Source: Actinomycetota bacterium (GTDB lineage Bacteria; Actinomycetota; CADDZG01; WHSQ01). From it: a stretch of DNA of 48,152 bases. A program made the translations under genes and the position numbers. The notes under the pieces are model-generated. The model was not told the DNA's origin. It made no database searches and was given only the letters and a program-made list of their open reading frames with translations. Of this stretch, positions 7,295 through 14,039 are shown one piece after another (positions within the stretch are counted from its first letter, which is position 1; every line of letters begins with the position of its first letter). The stretch spans positions 1-48,152 of the forward strand of contig JACDAL010000101.1 of assembly GCA_013695465.1 (NCBI GenBank), in the 5' to 3' direction.

Positions 7295-7661
7295 CGCGGA
7301 CACGGTTAGCGCGCGGGGCGACCGAGGCAGCATAGCGACGACGATAGACATCGGCATGATGGTCGACCCGCAGAACATGCACTCGGCGCTCCGCCTCGAC
7401 GACCTCATAGACGATGCGATAGGGCCCCCGACGAGCAGCCCACGATCCCTCCAGCTCGCTGCGCAGTTGCTGGCCCATCCGTTTTGGATTCTCGACCAAG
7501 GGCCCGAGCATGAACTCGACGACAGCCGCGGCTGCCTTCTCGGGGAGGCGCGCTAACGTTCGCTCGGCCGAAGGAGAGACCAACAGCTCCCAGGCTGATC
7601 GATCACGCCTAAAGGTAACGGGCCCTGAGCTTTTCCGCAGTGATCCCCTTCCCTCGAGCAA
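7278..7661 (-). CDS. RelE/ParE-family toxin
   Basis: The core WELLVSPSAERTLARLPEKA, the middle LVENPKRMGQQLR, then SWAARRGPYRIVYEV and VHVLRVDHHADVYRR are diagnostic of the RelE/ParE barrel, probably the RelE-type ribosome-dependent nuclease; the R-YRI-Y strand and the terminal H-R-x-x-Y region are intact. The true N-terminus probably lies just before WELL, but no normal start codon is there. TTG 7661 is the first available and would overlap the antitoxin gene by 53 nt, so the start is uncertain. It is translated after the Phd-like antitoxin as the second gene of the module. Its 3' end overlaps hicA. Confidence 0.8.
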   Translation of the reverse strand: MLEGRGSLRKSSGPVTFRRDRSAWELLVSPSAERTLARLPEKAAAAVVEFMLGPLVENPKRMGQQLRSELEGSWAARRGPYRIVYEVVEAERRVHVLRVDHHADVYRRRYAASVAPRANRVRVKGAR

Positions 7662-7875
7662 TCTCTTGACGGGCGCGCTCGATCTCGAGCACAGCCTGAG
7701 GATCCGAGAGAAGCTTCAGTGTGTCTTCCAAGGCATCGAGATCCTCGGGGCTCATCAGAACGGCGGCGGGTCGACCGTTCCTCGTAAGGGTGACCCTGTG
7801 GTGGTGCCCTTCGATGCGGTCAACGATCTCCGACAAGTGGGCCTTTATCTCTGCAAGCGGGAGTGTATCTTCCAT
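7609..7875 (-). CDS. Phd/YefM-family antitoxin
   Basis: An 88-residue antitoxin: the N-terminal MEDTLPLAEIKAHLSEIV and RVTLTRNGRPAAVLMSPEDLDAL form the Phd/YefM DNA-binding fold, and the C-terminal helix VLEIERARQEIARGKG would wrap the toxin. ATG 7875 is chosen because an excellent promoter (TTGACG, 17 nt, TAGAAT) ends 7 nt upstream, fitting a leaderless message; ATGs at 7881 and 7893 are alternatives. It neutralises the RelE/ParE toxin encoded immediately downstream and probably represses the shared promoter. The module faces hicBA tail to tail. Confidence 0.85.
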   Translation of the reverse strand: MEDTLPLAEIKAHLSEIVDRIEGHHHRVTLTRNGRPAAVLMSPEDLDALEDTLKLLSDPQAVLEIERARQEIARGKGITAEKLRARYL

Positions 7876-7882
7876 GACCATT

Positions 7883-7911
7883 ATTCTAGTCATCTCGTCG
7901 GACAGCGTCAA
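7883..7911 (-). promoter_or_regulatory. Promoter of the phd-relE module
   Basis: On the minus strand TTGACG (7911-7906) and TAGAAT (7888-7883) are exactly 17 nt apart, close to the sigma-70 consensus. The antitoxin ATG at 7875 begins where transcription should start. Confidence 0.6.
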
Positions 7912-7948
7912 GCAACCCCGGGCCGGCAAACTACATCCATGTAATTAG

Positions 7949-8021
7949 TGGACCAGAGGGGATTCGAACCCCTGACCTCACCCGTGCGAGGGGTGCGCTC
8001 TACCAACTGAGCTACTGGCCC
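7949..8021 (-). tRNA. tRNA-Ala (anticodon CGC)
   Basis: A complete 73-nt cloverleaf. The acceptor GGGCCAG pairs with CTGGTCC and includes a G3:U70 wobble pair, the alanine identity element. The D arm is GCTC-AGTTGGTA-GAGC, the anticodon arm CACCC-CTCGCAC-GGGTG with CGC at 34-36, and the T arm AGGGG-TTCGAAT-CCCCT. The discriminator is A and the CCA tail is not encoded. It reads GCG codons. It sits at the edge of an accessory patch with two toxin-antitoxin modules and gene remnants, a usual position for an integration hot spot. Confidence 0.95.
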
Positions 8022-8328
8022 GGCCCTCCATTCTACGGCCGCGACTCCCGCCGGTAGGCGGGGACCCAGGACCGGAAGCATCCGGCCCAACCAGGTGGTC
8101 GACGGTCCATAAAAGGCCAACGACACCGTAAATGGTTGGCTGAGCGGCCATAGAGGACGGTCAACAGCCCTTGGAGAATGATGACCGGGACAACGGCGGG
8201 CTGCTCCGCCATGTGACGGCGGGCGATGGGGGGGAGGAACGGTGGCGGTGGCTCAAGTGAAACCGTTGCACATCAGCCACCGTTTCGGTATTGGATGTGC
8301 ATCAGTTGCACGTCAACCTCTGAGCGCG
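8022..8328. other. Intergenic stretch with inverted repeats
   Basis: No gene is supported. It contains a hairpin GCCAAC (8116-8121) with GTTGGC (8135-8140), two GACGGTC words, and the dispersed element at 8257-8318 described separately. Confidence 0.5.
8257..8318 (-). repeat. Dispersed ~62-nt hairpin element, copy A
   Basis: This segment aligns over its whole length with 25896-25958: both run GTGA, then GCCACC, TTTCGGTA, a 15-nt imperfect palindrome and TCAACC. In this copy the palindrome is GTGCATCAGTTGCAC at 8297-8311. It begins 11 nt after the stop of the minus-strand translin-family gene, in the same orientation relative to the gene as the other copy. Confidence 0.6.
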
Positions 8329-8973
8329 TCAGCGCGGGGAAGCCGGTCCGCCCCCGTGCTGCTCGAGCGAGGCCCGCAGCCCCGCCTGAATCGACGAGGT
8401 CGTGAAGTCGCCGCGAGTGCGCTCGATGATCGAGCGAGCCACATCGGTCAGCCGTCTCAGCCCCATCGTGATCCCATCCGGATAGTCCATCGACACCAAC
8501 AGATAGTAGATGTCGTCCATGGCGCCCAGCAGCTCCTCGCAACGGGCCAGCTCGCCCTGCCGCATGAGGTCCAGGAGGTGGCGGCGCAGCTCCCCGACGG
8601 ACTCTGCCATGCCCTTGAGAAACGCGGACGGCATGACCCCGACCTCGTCGGGCGCGGGCAACCCTCGACCGGTCACGAGAGCAAACGTGATGAGCGCTTC
8701 GGCGAGTTCCTTCTGGGCGTCGTGAACGAAACCCGCGTACAGGATCTCCGGGTGCTCACCGAGACCCGCCTGAGCCTCGTCGAGATAGCCGCGCGCCTCC
8801 GCGATCAAAACCGAAGCGTTGTCAAGCTCGTGCCGGTGGAGCGCGCGAATGGCGTTGCCGCAGGAACGGATGGCGCTGCGGCTCGCCTGCAGCCCCTGGT
8901 CCCGGGCTCTGGTCTTGGCGCCGAGCTGGCCGTGGAGAGCATCCGCGAGGGCCGACGTGTCCAGGCCGATCAG
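8329..8973 (-). CDS. Translin family protein, CTG start
   Basis: A 214-residue all-helical protein matching the translin/TRAX fold found in archaea and some bacteria. Marks are the early helix SRSAIRSCGNAIRALHR, YLDEAQ, EILYAGFVHDAQKELAEA, the middle LPAPDEVGVMPSAFLKGMAES, and the hallmark C-terminal DIYYLLVSMDYPDGI then LRRLTDVARSIIERTRGD. Translins are octameric RNA/DNA-binding proteins; their bacterial role is not established. No ATG, GTG or TTG is available near the conserved N-terminus. CTG 8973 overlaps the stop of the upstream membrane-protein gene by 4 nt (CTGA) and gives a length normal for the family. Translational coupling with that gene is likely. Confidence 0.8.
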   Translation of the reverse strand: MIGLDTSALADALHGQLGAKTRARDQGLQASRSAIRSCGNAIRALHRHELDNASVLIAEARGYLDEAQAGLGEHPEILYAGFVHDAQKELAEALITFALVTGRGLPAPDEVGVMPSAFLKGMAESVGELRRHLLDLMRQGELARCEELLGAMDDIYYLLVSMDYPDGITMGLRRLTDVARSIIERTRGDFTTSSIQAGLRASLEQHGGGPASPR

Positions 8974-9458
8974 CCTCTGCGGCCCCCGAAGTGACCGACC
9001 GCCTGATCGAGGACGCGCTCCTCCTCCGGAGGAGGAGCTTGCGGACGGCGGTGCTGTAGCTGCGACACTTTCTTCGAGGGCTCGCTGCGTCTCTTCCTGG
9101 CGTCGATTAGCAAAGCAACGTAGATACCCAGGCATGCATCGAGCGCAAGGTGAACCTCCCACAGCGCCCCGCCTCTTAGGGCCGCTACCACGGCCGACAG
9201 CACCGACGCCAGCAAGAGCGCAACGAACATTCGCCGGCGATGGGCTTGGGTCCGGCGGCGCACGGCCTCGACGCGCCCGTCCCCAGACTGCGGTACCAGT
9301 ACCCACCGGCCGGGAGCAGAACGGGCGTTGAGCGATGCTTGCTTTCGCTTGAAACCCTCGGCGCTCGGCAGCGGCGTGCGGCGTCGTGCCCGCAGTGCGG
9401 CGGGAAGAAAGATCCCCACCCACGCCACTCCCAGCAAGGCCAGGAACAGCCTGGTCAC
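8970..9458 (-). CDS. SepX/GlpR-like membrane protein
   Basis: A 162-residue protein with one N-terminal membrane segment (LFLALLGVAWVGIFLPAAL) followed directly by an Arg-rich stretch, a cytoplasmic linker, then RRRTQAHRRR and two adjacent hydrophobic segments around 92-130, and a charged tail. This layout resembles the actinobacterial SepX/GlpR septation protein, whose gene lies near galU-moeA in streptomycetes; here moaC, moeA and galU are 3 kb away. The match is by architecture and neighbourhood rather than strong motifs. Start GTG 9458 has AGGAG with 7-nt spacing; the longer open frame upstream lacks a ribosome site. Its stop overlaps the translin start. Confidence 0.55.
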   Translation of the reverse strand: MTRLFLALLGVAWVGIFLPAALRARRRTPLPSAEGFKRKQASLNARSAPGRWVLVPQSGDGRVEAVRRRTQAHRRRMFVALLLASVLSAVVAALRGGALWEVHLALDACLGIYVALLIDARKRRSEPSKKVSQLQHRRPQAPPPEEERVLDQAVGHFGGRRG

Positions 9459-9577
9459 GACTGCGCTCCTGTAGGGTCGGCCACCACGAGATTTCACGTT
9501 AAACCCGGACCTTGGGGCCGGCTCGGATTTGACCTCGCGCTGCAGAGCAGAGTGGGCACATAAAGAAGGAGCTGCCC

Positions 9578-11062
9578 TTGCAGGTTGTGGCATCAACTGA
9601 AGCAATCGAGAGCGTCTCTTGCGACACGCTCCTGATCGGTGCAACGCGCGTTGCCGGGAGGGTCGTTCTCGCTCCCGGATCCGAGCCCCTGGACGCAGCC
9701 CTCGACGGCTACCTGTCACAGTACCTGCAAGAGGTCTCCTACAAGGCGGGCCATGGAGAGCTCGTCACATTTCCCAGCTTCGGGCGAATTGCGGCGAAGT
9801 CGATCACGGTGGCCGGTCTCGGAGAGGACCCCGACGAGGACTCCGTGCGGGGAGTTGCGGGAAGCGCAGCCGGGAGCCTCGGAGAGCGATCGGTCGTTGC
9901 CTCAACGCTGCAGCTGGCGACGGGCGCGGCGAGCTCGGCGGGGGCGGCGGCAGAGGGATTCCTGCTCGGCTCCTACCGCTTTACGGCGTTCAAGTCGGAC
10001 CCCCACCCTTCGAAGATCCAGCGCCTCATTCTTCTGGGTGGCGCCTCGGAGGACACCCTCTCGAGGGGGGTGGCCCGGGCAGAGGCAACGATGCTGGCGC
10101 GCGACCTCACCAACGAGCCCGCCGGCTCCTTGACACCGGAGGCTCTCGCCGAGCGCGTCCGGGGAATCGCCGACGCTACCGGGCTCCAGGCGACGGTGCT
10201 CGATGCCGAGGCGCTTGCATCTCAGGGATTCGGCGGCATCGTCGGCGTTGGGCAGGGGTCCGCTCGTCCTCCTTGCCTGATCCTGCTGCGCTATACCCCC
10301 ACAGAACCCACAACCAAGATCACCTTGATCGGTAAGGGCATCACCTTCGACTCGGGCGGGCTCTCGATCAAGCCGGCCGCGAGCATGGAGGAAATGAAGA
10401 CGGACATGGCCGGGGCCGGCGCAGTCATCGGTGCCCTCAGTGCCTGCACTCGCTTAAGCGTGAGGGCCGAGGTGACCGGCGTCATCGCGGCGGCCGAGAA
10501 CATGGTCTCGTCCACCTCCTTTCGCCCCGGAGACGTGATACGGCACTACGGCGGCAAGACCACCGAGGTCACCAACACCGATGCCGAGGGCCGCCTCGTC
10601 CTAGCCGACGCCCTCGCCTACAGCTCCGAGCAGAACCCTTCTGCGATGGTCGATGTCGCCACCCTGACCGGAGCCATCAAGGTCGCCCTGGGCAGCAAGG
10701 CCGTGGGCCTGTTCAGCAACGACGACACCCTCGCCTCAGAGATCGAGTCGGCGGCCTCCACCTCGGGGGAACGAGTATGGCGCCTGCCGCTCTACGAGGA
10801 CTACCTCAAGGAGCTCGACTCGGACGTGGCTGACCACAAGAACTCCGGGGGTCGTTGGGGCGGCTCGATCATCGCGGCGATGTTCCTCACGCAGTTCGTC
10901 GGCCCCGGAATCCCGTGGGCCCACCTCGATATCGCCGGCGCCGCCCGCTCGGCAAGCGCCTACGATGAGGTCAGCAAGGGAGGCACCGGCGTCTCGACGC
11001 GCACTCTAATATCATTCCTGGAACGGCAAGACCAGCGATCCGCTGGAGAATCGCGAGAATAA
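9578..11062 (+). CDS. pepA: Leucyl (cytosol) aminopeptidase
   Basis: A 494-residue M17 metallopeptidase that removes N-terminal residues from peptides, acting as a cytosolic hexamer. The N-terminal macro-like domain is followed by the catalytic domain, with LIGKGITFDSGGLSIK, MKTDMAGAGAVIGA, the signature NTDAEGRLVLADAL, and GRWGGSIIAAMFL. The metal ligands and the catalytic Lys and Arg are all in place. TTG 9578 has AAGGAG 6 nt ahead. The last residues, after FLERQ, are encoded by copy 1 of a palindromic 26-nt repeat that also occurs twice more within 1 kb, so the natural C-terminus seems to have been extended by repeat insertion. Confidence 0.95.
   Translation: MQVVASTEAIESVSCDTLLIGATRVAGRVVLAPGSEPLDAALDGYLSQYLQEVSYKAGHGELVTFPSFGRIAAKSITVAGLGEDPDEDSVRGVAGSAAGSLGERSVVASTLQLATGAASSAGAAAEGFLLGSYRFTAFKSDPHPSKIQRLILLGGASEDTLSRGVARAEATMLARDLTNEPAGSLTPEALAERVRGIADATGLQATVLDAEALASQGFGGIVGVGQGSARPPCLILLRYTPTEPTTKITLIGKGITFDSGGLSIKPAASMEEMKTDMAGAGAVIGALSACTRLSVRAEVTGVIAAAENMVSSTSFRPGDVIRHYGGKTTEVTNTDAEGRLVLADALAYSSEQNPSAMVDVATLTGAIKVALGSKAVGLFSNDDTLASEIESAASTSGERVWRLPLYEDYLKELDSDVADHKNSGGRWGGSIIAAMFLTQFVGPGIPWAHLDIAGAARSASAYDEVSKGGTGVSTRTLISFLERQDQRSAGESRE
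11035..11060 (+). repeat. 26-nt palindromic repeat, copy 1
   Basis: Hairpin GCGATCC / GAATCGC (one change from the other copies) around GCTGGA, then GAGAAT. It encodes the last residues of PepA. Confidence 0.75.
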
Positions 11063-11066
11063 AGTG

Positions 11067-11092
11067 GCGATCCGCTGGAGGATCGCGAGAAC
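11067..11092 (+). repeat. 26-nt palindromic repeat, copy 2
   Basis: Hairpin GCGATCC-GCTGGA-GGATCGC followed by GAGAAC, starting 32 nt after copy 1. It is followed by a direct repeat of GAACAGACC. Confidence 0.75.
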
Positions 11093-11156
11093 AGACCAGC
11101 GAACAGACCGGCTCAGGGGGATAGTGCAAAAGCCTAGAGAAACTGACTCCGAGCAC

Positions 11157-11456
11157 ATGGACAATGTCATTCGACTCGACGCGCCCATCGAGGTCCCCGA
11201 CCCCCCCGAGCCCCAAGCTCCAACTAGGCCGGGGCGCGGCCACGGCATCGCTATCGCAGGCATGTCCCTGTGCGCCCTAACGGGAGTCTTTGCCCTTCTG
11301 GCGTTTATCACGGTCAGGTGGCCCGGCACGTCCGGGGAGACCCTGAAGATCGTGTTCATGTTCTCGGGCGTCGGCTTCATGACCTGCGCGTCCATGGCGG
11401 TCTTCTTCGCGATGAAGGACACTTACGCCCGGCCCCCTCACGACTCCGGTAAGTAG
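11157..11456 (+). CDS. Small membrane protein of unknown function
   Basis: A 99-residue protein that I do not recognise. A Pro-rich N-terminal tail (IEVPDPPEPQAPTRPGRG) precedes two hydrophobic segments, about residues 36-57 and 66-87, with short charged ends, so both termini are probably cytoplasmic. ATG 11157 is the likely start; the frame is open upstream to 11064, but that part is encoded by the repeat and has no ribosome site. It lies 6 nt before the next small gene on the same strand, and both may be transcribed with pepA. Confidence 0.55.
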   Translation: MDNVIRLDAPIEVPDPPEPQAPTRPGRGHGIAIAGMSLCALTGVFALLAFITVRWPGTSGETLKIVFMFSGVGFMTCASMAVFFAMKDTYARPPHDSGK

Positions 11457-11462
11457 CCCCCT

Positions 11463-11663
11463 ATGGAGATCGAGGGGCACCCCACCCAGGACGTCGTCGA
11501 AGAGCTCGAGCGGCGCGGGGCGATCCGTATCGAGGGCGACATCCAGGGACCGCGCCCGGACACCCTGCGATTTCTCGCCGAGCAGCTCGACAGCGGCGAG
11601 GGCTTCTGGCTGTTTCTGCCTCACACCTCGTTCATGACCGGCTTCGACGAACTTCCGGTCTGA
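11463..11663 (+). CDS. Conserved small hypothetical protein
   Basis: 66 residues, soluble, no cysteine. It has an N-terminal helix QDVVEELERRGA, a short strand pair RIEGDIQGP, a helix DTLRFLAEQLDSGE and a C-terminal strand FWLFLPHTSFMTGFDELP. The compact alpha/beta pattern and good codon bias support a real gene, but I cannot assign a role. It starts 6 nt after the membrane-protein gene and its 3' end overlaps the convergent DUF192 gene by 32 nt. Confidence 0.6.
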   Translation: MEIEGHPTQDVVEELERRGAIRIEGDIQGPRPDTLRFLAEQLDSGEGFWLFLPHTSFMTGFDELPV

Positions 11664-12027
11664 GGCTCAAGACCGAGTCGGGCAAGACCCCAGCTGCGGC
11701 TCCGGCCCGAAGCTCGATCGCGTAGCGCGCCCCCACGACCATCGGACTCACTCGATTGCGCCGCAGGGGAGCCACAACACGCTGAACCACCCAGCACTTG
11801 TCACAAAAGATCACATCGATTTCGTAGCCGAGCCCAATACTGTGTACCTGAGCCGCTCGGCACAGGATGAACGCCTCACCTTCGGCGAGCTCGGGCCCCC
11901 GCAACAGTCCCTTAATCCTCTGCAACGGCGTCCTGGCCCACCTGATCTTATGCGCGATCACGGTCCCATCGGAGCAACAGAGGGCGACCAGCGATCCGCT
12001 GGAGGATCGCGAGAACGGAATAGGCAT
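11632..12027 (-). CDS. DUF192 family protein
   Basis: 131 residues. The family core is clear: RWARTPLQRIKGLLRGPEL, EAFILCRAAQVHSIGLGYEIDVIFCDK, VVQRVVAPLRRNRVSP and GARYAIELRAGAA. DUF192 proteins are small all-beta proteins of unknown function, here without a secretion signal. The start is ATG 12027. The first dozen residues (FSRSSSGSLV) are encoded by copy 3 of the 26-nt palindromic repeat read backwards, so the repeat has supplied or replaced the gene's 5' end. A later in-frame GTG at 11961 would remove it. No strong ribosome site supports either. Confidence 0.75.
   Translation of the reverse strand: MPIPFSRSSSGSLVALCCSDGTVIAHKIRWARTPLQRIKGLLRGPELAEGEAFILCRAAQVHSIGLGYEIDVIFCDKCWVVQRVVAPLRRNRVSPMVVGARYAIELRAGAAAGVLPDSVLSLRPEVRRSRS
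11991..12016 (+). repeat. 26-nt palindromic repeat, copy 3
   Basis: Identical to copy 2 over all 26 nt and preceded by GACCA as is copy 1. It lies inside the first codons of the DUF192 gene on the opposite strand. Confidence 0.75.
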
Positions 12028-12102
12028 GTGGAGTAGATTCAAGCGCCGTTTCAATAGCTGCTGTGGCGCGCGCCACACAAATCTCGTGAAGAGGAGATGT
12101 CG

Positions 12103-12255
12103 ATGCAGAAATGGGAGTACGCGACCGTGCCGCTGATCTCGCACGCGCTTCAGGAGATCCTTAATCAGTGGGGCGAGGACGGCTGGGAGCTGGTCCAGGT
12201 GCTCGAGAGCCAGGCCACCGGGACCACGGGATTCTTCAAGCGTCCCAAAGACTAG
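12103..12255 (+). CDS. Small DUF4177-like protein
   Basis: A 50-residue protein, MQKWEYATVPL then ALQEILNQWGEDGWELVQV and ending GFFKRPKD. The WEY...LN-x-x-G-x-x-GWELV pattern is that of the short DUF4177-type proteins common in actinobacteria, whose function is unknown. Start ATG 12103 has GAGGAG 6 nt upstream; the ATG at 12097 would abut that site. It is too short for many gene callers but the ribosome site and family pattern are convincing. It stands between the divergent DUF192 gene and convergent moaC. Confidence 0.8.
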   Translation: MQKWEYATVPLISHALQEILNQWGEDGWELVQVLESQATGTTGFFKRPKD

Positions 12256-12281
12256 GGGGTGCCTCGCCAAGTGGCCGTCGT

Positions 12282-12758
12282 TTACTGACCACTCGGCGTT
12301 TGATCGGGGGCCCTCCACAGTCCTGAGCGTCCTCCCGACTTCTCCAGCAGGCGCAGCGCGGTGACCTCGACGCCGCGCTCGGTTCCCTTGACCATGTCGT
12401 AGATCGTGAGCCCGGCGACCGCTACCGCGGTCATCGCTTCCATCTCGACCCCCGTGCGCTCGGACGTGCGCACACGGGCAAACACTGCGATGCCCTCGTC
12501 GTGTTGCTCGAAGAAGACTTCGACGGCCCCCACAGAGATCGGGTGACACAAGGGAACCAGCTCGGAGGTCTTCTTGGCCGCCATGATCCCGGCGATTCGG
12601 GCGACCTCGAGCGCGTCGCCCTTGTCGAGCTTTCGCTCTTGGACAAGAGCCCGCGTCGACTCACTCATCACAACTAAACAGGAGGCAAGTGCCTCGCGCG
12701 CAGTCGCGGATTTGGAGGTGACATCGACCATGCGCGCTTGGGCCTCGGGGTGAGTCAT
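12282..12758 (-). CDS. moaC: Cyclic pyranopterin monophosphate synthase
   Basis: 158 residues. Together with MoaA it converts GTP to cyclic pyranopterin monophosphate, the first step of molybdenum cofactor synthesis. Family marks are MVDVTSKSATAREA, the catalytic lysine region QERKLDKGDALEVARIAG, LVPLCHPI, TGVEMEAMTAV and LTIYDMVKG. The start overlaps the moeA stop by 4 nt (ATGA) with a GGAGGAG ribosome site inside moeA, so the two are translationally coupled. The last codons overlap a small hairpin (CCAAGTGG / CCACTCGG) that may be part of a dispersed repeat. moaA is not in the window. Confidence 0.95.
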   Translation of the reverse strand: MTHPEAQARMVDVTSKSATAREALASCLVVMSESTRALVQERKLDKGDALEVARIAGIMAAKKTSELVPLCHPISVGAVEVFFEQHDEGIAVFARVRTSERTGVEMEAMTAVAVAGLTIYDMVKGTERGVEVTALRLLEKSGGRSGLWRAPDQTPSGQ

Positions 12759-14038
12759 GGCTCCTCCGGGAGCCGCCACACCTCGACGGTCACGGTGGAG
12801 CCCGCCTCTAGGCGGCTCTTGTCTCGCTCGAACAACGCCACCCCGTGACAGTTGATGAGGCTCGACTGTATGTGGGAACCCTGAGGCCCGGTAGGCGTGG
12901 CGCTGAAACCCGATCCGCCGGCTCCCGCCCGCCCCATGTTGGATCCTTCCGCCCGCCCCATGTTGGATCCTCCCGCCCGCCCCATAGACAGCCGCACGCG
13001 CACGAAATGCAACCTTCCCGCAGGCTTGGTGATGGTCTCTGTCAGCGTCGCCTCGATCCGGGGCCGAAGCAGGTTGGCGCACCCGCGCAGCTTGCGAATC
13101 GCCGGCCGCACGAACTGCTCGAAGCCGACGTGGATCGACACGGGGTTGCCGGGGAGCCCGAGGAAGGGCTTGCCCCCGATGGCTCCCAGCACCACCGGCT
13201 TGCCCGGCTGCATGGCCACACGCCACAGATCGATGCGGCCGAGGTTCGTAACCACGTCCTTCACGAAATCGTAGCGGCCGACCGCCACCCCGCCGGAGGA
13301 CATGACCAGATCGGAGAGCTCGGCGGCACGGCGAAAAGCCTCCTCGGTGGATTCATAGGTGTCGGCCACCGGGCCGGCCGAAATCACCTCGCCGCCGGCC
13401 TCCTTCACCAGCGCAGTCAGCGCAATGGAATTGGAGTCGCGGATCTGCCCGGCCCCCGGTGTCGCCTCAGGAGCGACGAGCTCGTCGCCGGTGACCAGCA
13501 CGGCCACCTTGGGGGCGCCGCGCACACGCAGCGGCGACATGCCCATCGAAGCCAGCAACGCCAGCTCACCGGGACCCAGCTCCTGTCCCGCCTCCACCAG
13601 CACGTCGCCTTCGCCGAGGTCGTCGCCCGCGGGCCGCACATGCTTGCCCGAAGGGGTTGGAGCCACGATCGTGACCCGGCCCTCATCCTCTTGCGCGACC
13701 TCGATCGGAGCTATGGCGTCTGCCCCCGGCGGCAGCGGTGCGCCGGTCATGATTCGCACCGCCGTTCCCGCCGAGACCTCGAGGTCGCCGGGGTCTCCCG
13801 CCCGGATCTCACCCGTGACCTCGAGCGTCACCGGCGTGGCTTCGGACGCATCCGCCGCGTCTGCGCCTCTGAGCGCGTACCCGTCCATAGCGGAGTTGGC
13901 GAATCTGGGCAGAGCGTGCGGTGCCCTCAGCGTCTCGGCCGCCACCAAACCGAGGGCATCGCGCACCAACACCTCCGTGGGTGCGAGGGGAGCGAACGCT
14001 TCCAGCACCCTTCGGCGTGCCTCTGCGACCGGGAGCAT
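12755..14038 (-). CDS. moeA: Molybdopterin molybdenumtransferase
   Basis: About 427 residues. MoeA inserts molybdate into adenylated molybdopterin. Visible are LPRFANSAMDGYALR, GTAVRIMTGAPLPPGADAI, VAVLVTGDELV, RDSNSIAL, the catalytic loop VMSSGGVAVGRYD, and QPGKPVVLG followed by FLGLPGNPVS. ATG 14038 is preferred (1 nt after the galU stop); TTG 14047 would overlap galU. Domain IV contains an unusual insertion of 8-residue repeats, MGRAGGSN-MGRAEGSN-MGRAGAGG, from a 24-bp tandem repeat, between LHFVRVRLS and SGFSATPTGPQGSH. Such a Gly-rich insert is probably tolerated in a surface loop. Confidence 0.95.
   Translation of the reverse strand: MLPVAEARRRVLEAFAPLAPTEVLVRDALGLVAAETLRAPHALPRFANSAMDGYALRGADAADASEATPVTLEVTGEIRAGDPGDLEVSAGTAVRIMTGAPLPPGADAIAPIEVAQEDEGRVTIVAPTPSGKHVRPAGDDLGEGDVLVEAGQELGPGELALLASMGMSPLRVRGAPKVAVLVTGDELVAPEATPGAGQIRDSNSIALTALVKEAGGEVISAGPVADTYESTEEAFRRAAELSDLVMSSGGVAVGRYDFVKDVVTNLGRIDLWRVAMQPGKPVVLGAIGGKPFLGLPGNPVSIHVGFEQFVRPAIRKLRGCANLLRPRIEATLTETITKPAGRLHFVRVRLSMGRAGGSNMGRAEGSNMGRAGAGGSGFSATPTGPQGSHIQSSLINCHGVALFERDKSRLEAGSTVTVEVWRLPEEP
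12925..12984 (-). repeat. 24-bp tandem repeat inside moeA
   Basis: Two full 24-bp units and a partial third, with GCCCCATGTTGGATCC at 12931 and 12955 and GCCCCAT at 12979. The length is a multiple of three, so the frame is kept. Confidence 0.8.
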
Positions 14039-14039
14039 G

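Noticed and set aside
10736-10924. Minus-strand frames inside pepA
   Set aside because: Shadow frames of a clear, highly conserved aminopeptidase gene.
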